Positions 43,924-51,795 of a stretch of DNA of 64,000 nucleotides are shown one piece after another; position 1 is the first letter of the stretch, and every line of letters begins with the position of its first letter. The stretch lies in contig NZ_NEJP01000020.1 in assembly GCF_002113125.1 (NCBI RefSeq), positions 50,459 to 114,458 of the forward strand, in the 5' to 3' direction. Origin of the DNA: Pseudomonas sp. B20(2017) (lineage in GTDB: Bacteria; Pseudomonadota; Gammaproteobacteria; Pseudomonadales; Pseudomonadaceae). Both the position numbers and the translations under genes were made by a program. The notes under the pieces were generated by a model. That model was not told where the DNA came from and did not search any database. It worked only from the letters and a program-made list of their open reading frames with translations.

Positions 43924-45096
43924 ATGGCTCAGCCCTACAGTGCGCGCAGTCGTGCGATCGAACCGTTCCATGTGATGGCATTGCTGGCGCGGGCCAATGA
44001 GTTACAGGCCGCCGGCCACGACGTGATCCACCTGGAAATCGGCGAACCGGACTTCACCACCGCCGAGCCGATCATCCGCGCCGGCCAGCAAGCCCTGACA
44101 GCGGGGAAAACCCGCTACACCGCAGCCCGTGGCATTCCCGAGCTACGCGAGGCGATTTCCGGCTTCTATCAAACGCGCTACGGCCTGAACATCGATCCAC
44201 GCCGGATTCTCATCACCCCCGGCGGTTCCGGGGCGTTGCTGCTGGCCAGTGCGTTGCTGGTGGATCCGGGCAAGCACTGGCTGCTGGCCGACCCCGGCTA
44301 CCCTTGCAACCGGCATTTTTTGCGACTGGTCGAAGGGGCGGCGCAGCTTGTACCAGTTGGCCCGGACGTCCGTTATCAACTGACGCCGGATCTGGTCGCG
44401 CGCCACTGGGACCACGACAGCGTCGGTGCGCTGGTCGCTTCGCCAGCCAACCCGACCGGTACGATTCTGACCCGCGATGAACTGGCCGGATTATCCACAG
44501 CCATCAAGGCGCGTCACGGGCACCTGGTGGTGGACGAGATCTATCACGGCCTGACTTACGGGACAGACGCGGCTAGTGTGCTGGAAGTCGATGACAGCGC
44601 ATTTGTCCTCAACAGTTTCTCCAAATATTTCGGCATGACTGGTTGGCGTCTCGGCTGGCTGGTGGCGCCGGATGCGGCGGTCAGTGAGCTGGAAAAACTC
44701 GCGCAGAACCTCTATATCAGCGCGCCGAGCATGGCCCAGCACGCGGCGCTAGCCTGTTTCGAGCCGGACACCATCGCGATTCTCGAGGAGCGCCGCGCCG
44801 AATTCGGCCGTCGTCGCGACTTCCTGCTGCCGGCACTGCGTGAACTGGGCTTCAACATCGCTGTTGAACCAGAAGGCGCTTTCTATTTGTATGCCGATAT
44901 CAGCCAGTTCGGCGGTGATGCCTTCGCGTTCTGCCGGCATTTCCTCGAAACCGAACATGTCGCGTTCACGCCGGGGCTGGATTTCGGCCGCTATCAGGCC
45001 GGCCATCATGTGCGTTTTGCCTACACACAAAACCTCCCTCGCTTACAGGAAGCGGTGGAACGCATCGCCCGTGGCTTGAAGAGCTGGCAAAGCTGA
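43924..45096 (+). CDS. Class I/II PLP-dependent aminotransferase
   Basis: 390 residues with the fold-type I features ASPANPTGTI, DEIYHGLTYG and the PLP-binding Lys in SFSKYFGMTGWRLGW. Related to aspartate/aromatic or alanine-type aminotransferases; the substrate cannot be told from sequence. Ribosome-binding site GAAGGAAGG upstream. The stop overlaps the sfsA start (TGATG). Confidence 0.93.
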   Translation: MAQPYSARSRAIEPFHVMALLARANELQAAGHDVIHLEIGEPDFTTAEPIIRAGQQALTAGKTRYTAARGIPELREAISGFYQTRYGLNIDPRRILITPGGSGALLLASALLVDPGKHWLLADPGYPCNRHFLRLVEGAAQLVPVGPDVRYQLTPDLVARHWDHDSVGALVASPANPTGTILTRDELAGLSTAIKARHGHLVVDEIYHGLTYGTDAASVLEVDDSAFVLNSFSKYFGMTGWRLGWLVAPDAAVSELEKLAQNLYISAPSMAQHAALACFEPDTIAILEERRAEFGRRRDFLLPALRELGFNIAVEPEGAFYLYADISQFGGDAFAFCRHFLETEHVAFTPGLDFGRYQAGHHVRFAYTQNLPRLQEAVERIARGLKSWQS

Positions 45097-45809
45097 TGCG
45101 TTTTCATCCTCCTCTCGAAGAAGGCCGGTTGATCCGTCGTTACAAGCGTTTTCTCGCCGATATCGAAACCGTTGGCGGCGAATTGCTGACCATTCACTGC
45201 CCGAACACCGGCTCGATGCTCAATTGTCAGGTCGAGGGCGGGCAGGTCTGGTTCAGCCGCTCCACAGATCCGAAACGCAAACTGCCCGGCACCTGGGAAG
45301 TCGGTGAAACCCCGCAGGGCCGGTTGTTTTGCGTCAACACTGGGCGCGCCAACGCTCTGGTCGAAGAAGCCTTGCAGGCCGGCGTCATCAGTGAGCTGAA
45401 CGGTTTTACCGGGCTCAAGCGTGAAGTGGCGTACGGGCAGGAAAAGAGCCGGATCGATTTTCGCCTCGACTACCCGACGGGCTCGGCTTACGTTGAGGTG
45501 AAAAGCGTCACTCTGGGTTTCGACGGCACGGCGATTGCGGCATTTCCCGATGCAGTGACCCAGCGCGGCGCCAAGCATTTGCGTGAGCTGGCGCATCTGG
45601 CGCGGGACGGGATTCGTGCGGTGCAGTTGTACTGCGTCAATCTCACGGGGGTCGAAGCGGTGCGCCCGGCCGAGGAAATCGACTCGGCCTATGCCGCTGC
45701 GCTGCGCGAGGCTGTGGCGTGCGGGGTCGAAGTCCTGGCGTACGGCGTGCGGTTGAGCCATGAAGAGATGGTGATCGACCGGCGCCTGGACGTGCTGCTC
45801 AACGGTTAA
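45096..45809 (+). CDS. sfsA: SfsA, sugar fermentation stimulation protein family
   Basis: 237 residues; family segments RYKRFLADIETVGGELLTIHC, CPNTGSMLNC-type and VEVKSVTLG. SfsA has an N-terminal OB fold and a nuclease-like C-terminal domain (conserved DF...E.K), suggesting nucleic-acid binding. Its TAA stop overlaps the stop of the convergent Rieske gene. Confidence 0.93.
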   Translation: MRFHPPLEEGRLIRRYKRFLADIETVGGELLTIHCPNTGSMLNCQVEGGQVWFSRSTDPKRKLPGTWEVGETPQGRLFCVNTGRANALVEEALQAGVISELNGFTGLKREVAYGQEKSRIDFRLDYPTGSAYVEVKSVTLGFDGTAIAAFPDAVTQRGAKHLRELAHLARDGIRAVQLYCVNLTGVEAVRPAEEIDSAYAAALREAVACGVEVLAYGVRLSHEEMVIDRRLDVLLNG

Positions 45810-46123
45810 ACGTCGATCCAAAGCCCTTGCGCGTCTTCACGGCAAGGGATGGCCGTCAGCGATTGCCCGGCGCAGGGGCCGGCGACGCATTCACCGTCCT
45901 CGATCAGAAACAGTGCGCCGTGGGTAGCGCACTGGATCAAGCTGTTGCTCGGGTCGAGAAACTGGTCGGGGTGCCATTCCAGGCCGACGCCCCGATGCGG
46001 GCAGCGATTGAGGTAGACATACGCCTGCCCCGCGCGGCGCACGGCAAACAGTTTTTTCCCGTCGATATCGAAACCGCGACTGCCGCCCTCAACCAGATCG
46101 GCACCCGCGCAAAGAAACTTCAT
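45806..46123 (-). CDS. Rieske [2Fe-2S] ferredoxin-like protein
   Basis: 105 residues from ATG at 46123 (MKFLCAGADLVEGGSRG). The two cluster-binding motifs RCPHRGVGLEW and QCATHGALF give the Cys-His pairs of a soluble Rieske protein. Probably an electron carrier; partner unknown. It converges on sfsA with the two stop codons overlapping by 4 bases. Confidence 0.92.
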   Translation of the reverse strand: MKFLCAGADLVEGGSRGFDIDGKKLFAVRRAGQAYVYLNRCPHRGVGLEWHPDQFLDPSNSLIQCATHGALFLIEDGECVAGPCAGQSLTAIPCREDAQGLWIDV

Positions 46124-46165
46124 GGCTATCCTCAAATGTCGGCTCGTGTCCGGATATGTCCGAGC

Positions 46166-46193
46166 TTGACGTTCAAATGCAAACAATTATCAA
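46166..46193 (+). promoter_or_regulatory. Promoter with Fur-like site of phuTUVW
   Basis: TTGACG (46166-46171), 16 bases, TATCAA (46188-46193). The region 46173-46191 (AATGCAAACAATTATC in its core) matches the 19-base Fur box at 12 positions. It lies about 93 bases before the phuT ATG. Confidence 0.6.
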
Positions 46194-46285
46194 ATGGCCG
46201 CCTTCACCCGTGACGAGGTGACCGCTGCCGAGGATACTTGGCCTGCCGTTCCGATGCCCGGGAAAACCTTTCAAGGAAGCTGTCT

Positions 46286-47158
46286 ATGCGCCTGAGTACC
46301 CGCGTTGCCGCGCTGTGTGTCGGACTTTTGGTCAGCCACCAGGCTGCAGCGGCCGAGTTGCCGCAACGTTGGGTCAGCGCCGGCGGCGCGTTGTCGGAGT
46401 GGGTGAGTGCGCTGGGTGGTGAGTCCAGGTTGGTGGGCGTCGATACCACCAGCCAGCATCCCGAGTCTCTCAAATCGCTGCCGAGTATTGGTTACCAACG
46501 CAGCCTGTCGGCCGAAGGCATCCTCAGCCTGCGCCCGGACATCCTCATTGGCACCGAAGAAATGGGCCCGCCGCCGGTGATCTCGCAGGTTCGCAGCGCC
46601 AAGGTGCAGGTGGAACTGTTCTCGGCTCAGCCGGATCTGCCGACGCTTGAGAAAAACGTTACCCATCTGGGGCAGTTGCTGGGCGCCGAAAACCAGGCCG
46701 CGCAATTGCTGCAAAGTTATCAACAGCAACTCGATGCGCAGAAGGCGCGTGTGGCCCAAGCGCAGACTAAACAGAAAGCGCCGGGCGTGCTGTTGCTGCT
46801 CGGACATGCTGGCGGCAAACCGTTGATCGCCGGCAAGGACACCGCCGCTGATTGGCTGCTGGAACAGGCGGGCGGGCATAACCTCGCGACGCACAACGGG
46901 TACAAGCCGTTTTCCGTGGAGTCTCTGGCCAGCCTCGATCCTGAAGTGCTGGTGTTCGCTGACCGTGCGCTGACCGGCGAGGCGGCGAAAGCGGCGCTGT
47001 TCAAGGAAAACCCGATCCTCAATTCCAGCCGTGCGGCCAAGACCGGACGGGTGCTGGAGCTGGACCCGACGCTGCTGGTGGGCGGACTCGGGCCGCGTTT
47101 GCCGGCGGCGCTGAAGACCCTGACTGACGGTTTCTATCCGGCCAAGAGCGGCCAATGA
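46286..47158 (+). CDS. phuT: Haem ABC transporter substrate-binding protein
   Basis: 290 residues from the ATG at 46286 with AAGGAAG 7 bases upstream; an earlier in-frame ATG at 46238 lacks a ribosome-binding site. Signal peptide TRVAALCVGLLVSHQAAA. TroA/BtuF-like fold typical of HmuT/PhuT. Carries haem through the periplasm. The stop overlaps the phuU start (ATGA). Confidence 0.92.
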   Translation: MRLSTRVAALCVGLLVSHQAAAAELPQRWVSAGGALSEWVSALGGESRLVGVDTTSQHPESLKSLPSIGYQRSLSAEGILSLRPDILIGTEEMGPPPVISQVRSAKVQVELFSAQPDLPTLEKNVTHLGQLLGAENQAAQLLQSYQQQLDAQKARVAQAQTKQKAPGVLLLLGHAGGKPLIAGKDTAADWLLEQAGGHNLATHNGYKPFSVESLASLDPEVLVFADRALTGEAAKAALFKENPILNSSRAAKTGRVLELDPTLLVGGLGPRLPAALKTLTDGFYPAKSGQ

Positions 47159-48192
47159 CCACGCTGGTCAAACCCCGTGGCTTGTTTATCGGCCTGATTC
47201 TGCTGTGTTTGCTGGCGATCTGGCTGTCGCTGGCGCTGGGGCCGGTCAGTCTGCCGCTGTTCGACACCTTGCGCGCTGCGCTGCGGATGATCGGTGTGCC
47301 GCTGGCGCCGGACGGGCTGGAACAGGCTGAACTGATTCTCGGGCAGATTCGTCTGCCGCGTACGTTGCTCGGGCTGGCAGTCGGCGGTGTGCTGGCGCTG
47401 TCCGGGGTGGCGATGCAGGGGCTGTTTCGCAATCCGCTGGCCGATCCTGGGTTGGTTGGCGTGTCCAGTGGTGCTGCTCTAGGCGCGGCGGTGGCGATTG
47501 TTGGCGGTTCATTTTTCGGCGGTCTGCCGGAGTGGTTCGGGCCTTATCTGCTGTCGGTTTGCGCGTTTCTAGGTGGCCTTGGCGTAACCGCATTGGTCTA
47601 TCGACTAGGCCGCCGTAACGGGCAGACAAATGTCGCGACCATGTTGCTGGCGGGCATTGCTCTGACGGCGCTGGCCAGCTCGGCGGTGGGGCTGTTTACC
47701 TATCTGGCCGACGACGCGACATTGCGCACGTTGACGTTCTGGAACCTGGGCAGCCTTAACGGCGCGAGCTATGCGCGGTTGTGGCCGCTGCTGATCATCA
47801 CTGCCGGTGTTGCACTTTGGCTTCCACGTCGGGCGAAGGCGCTCAATGCGTTGCTGCTCGGCGAATCGGAAGCCGGGCATCTGGGGATCGATGTCGAGCG
47901 GCTCAAGCGCGAACTGGTGTTCTGCACGGCGCTGGGCGTCGGTGCAGCCGTGGCGGCGGCGGGCATGATCGGTTTTGTCGGGCTGGTAGTGCCGCATCTG
48001 GTGCGCTTGCTCGCGGGGCCGGATCATCGGGTGTTGCTGCCGGCATCGGTGTTGGCCGGGGCGAGCCTGTTGCTGCTGGCGGATCTGGTGGCGCGGCTGG
48101 CGCTGGCGCCGGCGGAGCTGCCGATCGGCATTGTCACCGCGTTCATCGGTGCGCCGTTCTTCCTTTATCTGTTACTGCGAGGGCGTGCCTGA
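47155..48192 (+). CDS. phuU: Haem ABC transporter permease (FecCD family)
   Basis: 345 residues with about ten transmembrane helices and the FecCD segments GVAMQGLFRNPLADPGLVGV and GLVVPHLVRLLAGPDHR. Forms the inner-membrane channel with PhuV. Overlaps phuV by one base. Confidence 0.94.
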   Translation: MTTLVKPRGLFIGLILLCLLAIWLSLALGPVSLPLFDTLRAALRMIGVPLAPDGLEQAELILGQIRLPRTLLGLAVGGVLALSGVAMQGLFRNPLADPGLVGVSSGAALGAAVAIVGGSFFGGLPEWFGPYLLSVCAFLGGLGVTALVYRLGRRNGQTNVATMLLAGIALTALASSAVGLFTYLADDATLRTLTFWNLGSLNGASYARLWPLLIITAGVALWLPRRAKALNALLLGESEAGHLGIDVERLKRELVFCTALGVGAAVAAAGMIGFVGLVVPHLVRLLAGPDHRVLLPASVLAGASLLLLADLVARLALAPAELPIGIVTAFIGAPFFLYLLLRGRA

Positions 48193-48959
48193 TGTTGCGT
48201 GCGCACAACCTGCATATCCGCCGTGGCCGCAAAACCGTTCTGGCCGACGTCAGTCTGCAACTCGAACCGGGCGAAGTGCTTGGCGTGCTGGGGCCGAATG
48301 GCGCCGGCAAAAGCACTTTGCTCGGTGCACTTTGCGGCGAGTTGAGCGCTAGCGAAGGGGAAGTGCTGCTGGACGGTGAGGCATTGAGCCATTGGAGCGG
48401 CACTCAGCGCGCCCAGCGGCTGGCGGTGTTGCCGCAGGTGTCGACCCTGGATTTCGCCTTTCGTGTCGAGGAAGTGGTCGGCATGGGGCGTCTGCCTTAT
48501 CAGAGCGGGCGGGTGCGCGATGACGAGATCGTCGCTGCCGCGTTATCGGCGGCCGATGCCGGGCATCTGAGCGGTCGCAGTTATTTGGCGCTGTCCGGCG
48601 GCGAGCGTCAGCGGGTGCATCTGGCGCGGGTGCTGGCGCAGCTCTGGCCGGGTCAGGCGGGGCAGACGTTACTGCTCGATGAGCCGACCTCAATGCTCGA
48701 TCCGTTGCATCAACACACGACACTGCAAGCGGTGCGCGAATTTGCCGATCGTGGCGCGACGGTGCTGGTCATCCTGCATGATCTGAACCTGGCCGCGCGC
48801 TATTGTGATCGCATCCTGCTGATGGAGGGCGGCCGGCCGGTCGCACTGGATACACCGCAACAGGTATTGCGCCCGGAATCGCTGAAGGCGGTTTTCGGTC
48901 TGGAAGTATTGGTGCAGCCGCACCCGGAGCGCGGGCATCCGCTGATCATCGCCCGCTGA
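48192..48959 (+). CDS. phuV: Haem ABC transporter ATPase
   Basis: 255 residues from the ATG at 48192, which overlaps the phuU stop. Walker A GPNGAGKSTLLGAL, signature LSGGERQRVHLARVL, Walker B LLLDEPTSMLD. Powers haem import. Confidence 0.95.
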   Translation: MLRAHNLHIRRGRKTVLADVSLQLEPGEVLGVLGPNGAGKSTLLGALCGELSASEGEVLLDGEALSHWSGTQRAQRLAVLPQVSTLDFAFRVEEVVGMGRLPYQSGRVRDDEIVAAALSAADAGHLSGRSYLALSGGERQRVHLARVLAQLWPGQAGQTLLLDEPTSMLDPLHQHTTLQAVREFADRGATVLVILHDLNLAARYCDRILLMEGGRPVALDTPQQVLRPESLKAVFGLEVLVQPHPERGHPLIIAR

Positions 48960-48980
48960 TTTCGTCATCGAGGTGAGGGT

Positions 48981-49832
48981 ATGCGCGGGATTTTGCTGCT
49001 GGCGGTGTTGTGGCTTGCAGGTTGCCAGCATGTTGCAGCGCCGCCGGTCGTGGGCGAGATCCGTGATCTGCGGAGTGGCGAGAGTCTGACGGCGCAGCAA
49101 TTACTGACGCAACTGAGCAGACCGTCAGGGCTGATCATTGGCGAACAGCATGACAACGCCGATCACCATGCCCTTCAATTGTGGTTGTTGCAGAACCTCG
49201 AAGAAACGCGACCCCAGGGCAGTCTCCTGCTGGAAATGCTGACGCCCGATCAACAGTCGCGCGTCGATGACGTGCGCCATGCCGCAACGCCACCGGCTGA
49301 TCTTCCTGCTGCATTGGCCTGGCAGGATGGTTGGGACTGGAATCTCTACGGACCGATTGTGCGGTTCGCTCTGACGCAATCCTGGCCATTGCTGGCGGCC
49401 AACCTCGATAACATCGAAATTCGCGCGTTCTATCGCGATCCGCCGGTTCTGAGCGGTGAGCGTAGCAATGCCAAATCTGTGAAAGAGACGCTGCTGGAGC
49501 AGATCGGCGATTCTCACTGCGGCTTGCTTCCGTCATCACAAATGCCGGCGATGCTGGCCGTTCAGCAACAACGGGATCGGCGCATGGCCTCGCGTTTGTT
49601 GGCGGCGCCTGCGCCGGCATTGTTGTTGGCGGGTGCTTATCACGCGCGCAAGGATGTAGGTGTGCCGCTGCATGTGCTGGATCTCGGCGCGCCCGAAGCG
49701 CCGACGGTGCTGATGCTGGCGGAGCAGGGCAGTCAGGTTACGGCGGCAATGGCTGATTATGTCTGGTTCACACCGGCAACGCCGAAGCCGGATTATTGCG
49801 CCGAGATGCGTAAACAGTTCAGTAAGAAATGA
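48981..49832 (+). CDS. phuW: ChaN-family haem-associated lipoprotein
   Basis: 283 residues. Lipoprotein signal MRGILLLAVLWLAGC; then the ChaN/DUF399 domain with GLIIGEQHDNADHHALQLWL, where the conserved His residues bind haem in the family. Twenty-one bases after phuV, so the last gene of the haem operon. As I remember, the equivalent PAO1 gene at this place is called phuW. Confidence 0.85.
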   Translation: MRGILLLAVLWLAGCQHVAAPPVVGEIRDLRSGESLTAQQLLTQLSRPSGLIIGEQHDNADHHALQLWLLQNLEETRPQGSLLLEMLTPDQQSRVDDVRHAATPPADLPAALAWQDGWDWNLYGPIVRFALTQSWPLLAANLDNIEIRAFYRDPPVLSGERSNAKSVKETLLEQIGDSHCGLLPSSQMPAMLAVQQQRDRRMASRLLAAPAPALLLAGAYHARKDVGVPLHVLDLGAPEAPTVLMLAEQGSQVTAAMADYVWFTPATPKPDYCAEMRKQFSKK

Positions 49833-49845
49833 CTTTTCCACAGGC

Positions 49846-49959
49846 AAAAAAAGACCCGGTAAAAACCGGGTCAAATAACCGTGATTAGCCTGATGAGGAG
49901 ATAATCTGAGAGTCCGAACCAAGGGCTTTTCAGAATATCGACTGATCTCGCGACCAGTT
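49846..49959 (-). ncRNA. prrF: PrrF small RNA (iron-sparing response)
   Basis: About 114 bases. On the minus strand it begins AACTGGTCGCGAGATCAG, contains the conserved core with TCATCAGGCTAATCACGG, and ends in the hairpin GACCCGGT / ACCGGGTC plus a T-run. This core pairs with mRNAs of iron-using proteins such as sodB. The promoter carries a Fur box. Only one copy is present; P. aeruginosa has two in tandem. It sits between phuW and cbpA. Confidence 0.93.
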
Positions 49960-49961
49960 GT

Positions 49962-49993
49962 GATAATCATAGCGATTCTCATTACCAAGTCAA
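49962..49993 (-). promoter_or_regulatory. prrF promoter with Fur box
   Basis: On the minus strand -35 TTGACT (49993-49988), 16 bases, -10 TATGAT (49971-49966). The sequence GATAATCATAGCGATTCTC (49962-49980, plus strand) matches the 19-base Fur consensus at 14 positions and covers the -10 box. Confidence 0.88.
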
Positions 49994-50058
49994 CTGCTGT
50001 TTTTTGATTTCTGTCGTTTTGTCCCGGCAATGGCGTAAACGCCCCGTGAATACAGGCG

Positions 50059-50850
50059 TCAGCCCTGGCTGTTAAATCCCGTGAGCTGCTTGTTCAGCTG
50101 GTCGATACGCCGCGCCATGCTTTCGATCAGGCTGTGAGCGATTTTCGGATTGGTGCGGGTCATGCTCAGAAACTGATCGCCCGGAATCAGCATCACGGTG
50201 CTTGCCTCCCGGGCAATGACCGTCGCGTTGCGCGGCTCGCCCGTGAACACAGCCATTGCACCGAATATTTCATCCTTGGGCACGTCGCCTACCTTGTGCC
50301 CGTTAACAAACGCTTCGGCGTGTCCTTCGATAATCACGAACACATGGTCGGCGACATCGCCCTCGCGGATCAGAACGTTCCCAGCTTCAACCCGCTTGAA
50401 ACCGTTGGTGCTGCGAAACTCACGCGGCTTGAACTCCGCAACGGCGTGGGCCAGCAACGCCATTTGCCCAAGCAAGTAACGGAGAAACTGCTCCGAGCGC
50501 GATGAATCGGAATACACATGTTGAAACAAATCGCTTCGGCGATAGGGCAGTAATGTCAGCGGGTTGTCTGAGTACAGCGTGCAATCCGCCCATTCCAGGC
50601 CCTGTTGCAGGCCGATCAAGTCGCCCTCATGCCAATAGAACAGACCCCGTCCGCCCAGCCGGCCGGTGATGACACCCTGCGTGAGCAAGAACAACTGCTC
50701 GTCCGGCAAACGTGCCAACAGATCATCCGTGGCTTCCAGTTCCAGCGCTGGCCCACATGGCGCCAGGCCTTCGAGCCATTGCGCAGGCAAGCTCTGCAAG
50801 TGGTTGAACAATGCATCGGCCTGCGCCGATTTTTCCCCGAGCAGGTACAT
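50059..50850 (-). CDS. cbpA: CbpA-like cyclic-nucleotide-binding protein
   Basis: 263 residues with no DNA-binding domain. A C-terminal cNMP domain (about 145-250) has FGAMAVFTGEPRNATVIA: the phosphate-binding Arg is present but the usual Glu (FGEMA) is Ala. The N-terminal half (about 20-125) looks like a second, degenerate copy of the same fold. In P. aeruginosa the gene at this place is cbpA, a cAMP-binding protein found at the cell pole (from memory). Followed by prrF on the same strand. Confidence 0.85.
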   Translation of the reverse strand: MYLLGEKSAQADALFNHLQSLPAQWLEGLAPCGPALELEATDDLLARLPDEQLFLLTQGVITGRLGGRGLFYWHEGDLIGLQQGLEWADCTLYSDNPLTLLPYRRSDLFQHVYSDSSRSEQFLRYLLGQMALLAHAVAEFKPREFRSTNGFKRVEAGNVLIREGDVADHVFVIIEGHAEAFVNGHKVGDVPKDEIFGAMAVFTGEPRNATVIAREASTVMLIPGDQFLSMTRTNPKIAHSLIESMARRIDQLNKQLTGFNSQG

Positions 50851-50864
50851 GAGTGCGGCGCCTG

Positions 50865-51140
50865 TCAGTTCTTGTGGCGAGAAGAAATGGCGTCCAGTTG
50901 CTTGTTCAAAGCGTCCTTGCGCTCGGCGGGAATGTCATTCCAGTGCACGTCCATCAACGCCCCTTCGATCGCATACAACAACACCTTCGACGCCCGGAAC
51001 CCGCGCGTGCGCACGGCCCGATAGGCATCCACGGCGCCCAGGCGACGCAGATCCGAGGCGCTGTGGATGCCCACGGCATGCAGCCATTGCGCCGACGTCT
51101 TGCCAAGATTCTTCAGGTGTTGCAGTTCATCATTCATCAA
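50865..51140 (-). CDS. TfoX C-terminal-domain protein
   Basis: 91 residues (start at the second Met is possible). Matches the TfoX/Sxy C-terminal helix-hairpin-helix-like domain: LKNLGKTSAQWLHAVGIHSASDL and LGAVDAYRAVRTRG. The N-terminal TfoX domain is missing. Function unknown. Fourteen bases before cbpA, same strand, so likely in one transcript. Confidence 0.85.
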   Translation of the reverse strand: MMNDELQHLKNLGKTSAQWLHAVGIHSASDLRRLGAVDAYRAVRTRGFRASKVLLYAIEGALMDVHWNDIPAERKDALNKQLDAISSRHKN

Positions 51141-51359
51141 GCCTCCTTGCGACGGCCGAATGGTGCGTGGGCGAGCTTCTCAGGAGTGTAGCCATCAGTA
51201 GGAAAAGCGTGGTTGTTTGGTCGGATTCCACGCAAACGCTTCTAAGAAACGTCAGTTTTCGCTGATGAATCAGGATGGGGAGGGCGAGGGAGAATTACCA
51301 ATAGCACGCAGTCCAGCGCAAAGCGGGGGGGCGCTGGACGGTTCAGGTTTTTAGAAGCT

Positions 51360-51704
51360 TCAGCGAGTGCGATAACGCAGGCGCGTACCGAAATTCATCG
51401 ACATCAGGATTTCGTCGGCACTCAGCTCCGGCGGGAAGTAGGCCCCGGAGATCTGCGCATGCGCCAGGCTCGCGCCTTCCAGCGAGGCATTGCGAAAGTC
51501 GATGCCGCGCAGGTCGGCGGAACGGAAGTAGGCGTCCCGGAAGTCCACGCCATCGGCGTTCAGTTCGCGCAGGTCGAGGCCGCGAAAGTCACCGCCCACC
51601 ATGTCGATCGGGCCGTCTTTCGGGCGTTCATTGTTGAAACCTGTGATGTCGTCTTTGTGCAGCAAGGCATAAAGCGGGGTGTCGAGAAGTTTCGGCTGGC
51701 TCAT
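51360..51704 (-). CDS. Pentapeptide-repeat protein
   Basis: 114 residues. Between about 37 and 90 it shows A(D/N)LxX-type repeats: FRGLDLRELNADGVDFRDAY, FRSADLRGIDFRNASLEGAS, consistent with a short right-handed quadrilateral beta helix. No signal peptide. Function unknown. The 219 bases between this gene and the TfoX gene hold only a hairpin (GTCCAGCGC / GCGCTGGAC, 51311-51339). Confidence 0.85.
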   Translation of the reverse strand: MSQPKLLDTPLYALLHKDDITGFNNERPKDGPIDMVGGDFRGLDLRELNADGVDFRDAYFRSADLRGIDFRNASLEGASLAHAQISGAYFPPELSADEILMSMNFGTRLRYRTR

Positions 51705-51795
51705 GTCAAATCACCTGTTGGTTTTATGATGCCAGTATAGTGCCACTATTTGACGGCCGTGAAGCGAGCGAGGGCTTCACGGCCGAAATAGTTTC

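Noticed and set aside
51754..51785. Hairpin CGGCCGTGAAGC / GCTTCACGGCCG as a terminator of the APH/AAA gene
   Set aside because: Position fits, but no T-run follows on the minus strand; left uncalled as a terminator.
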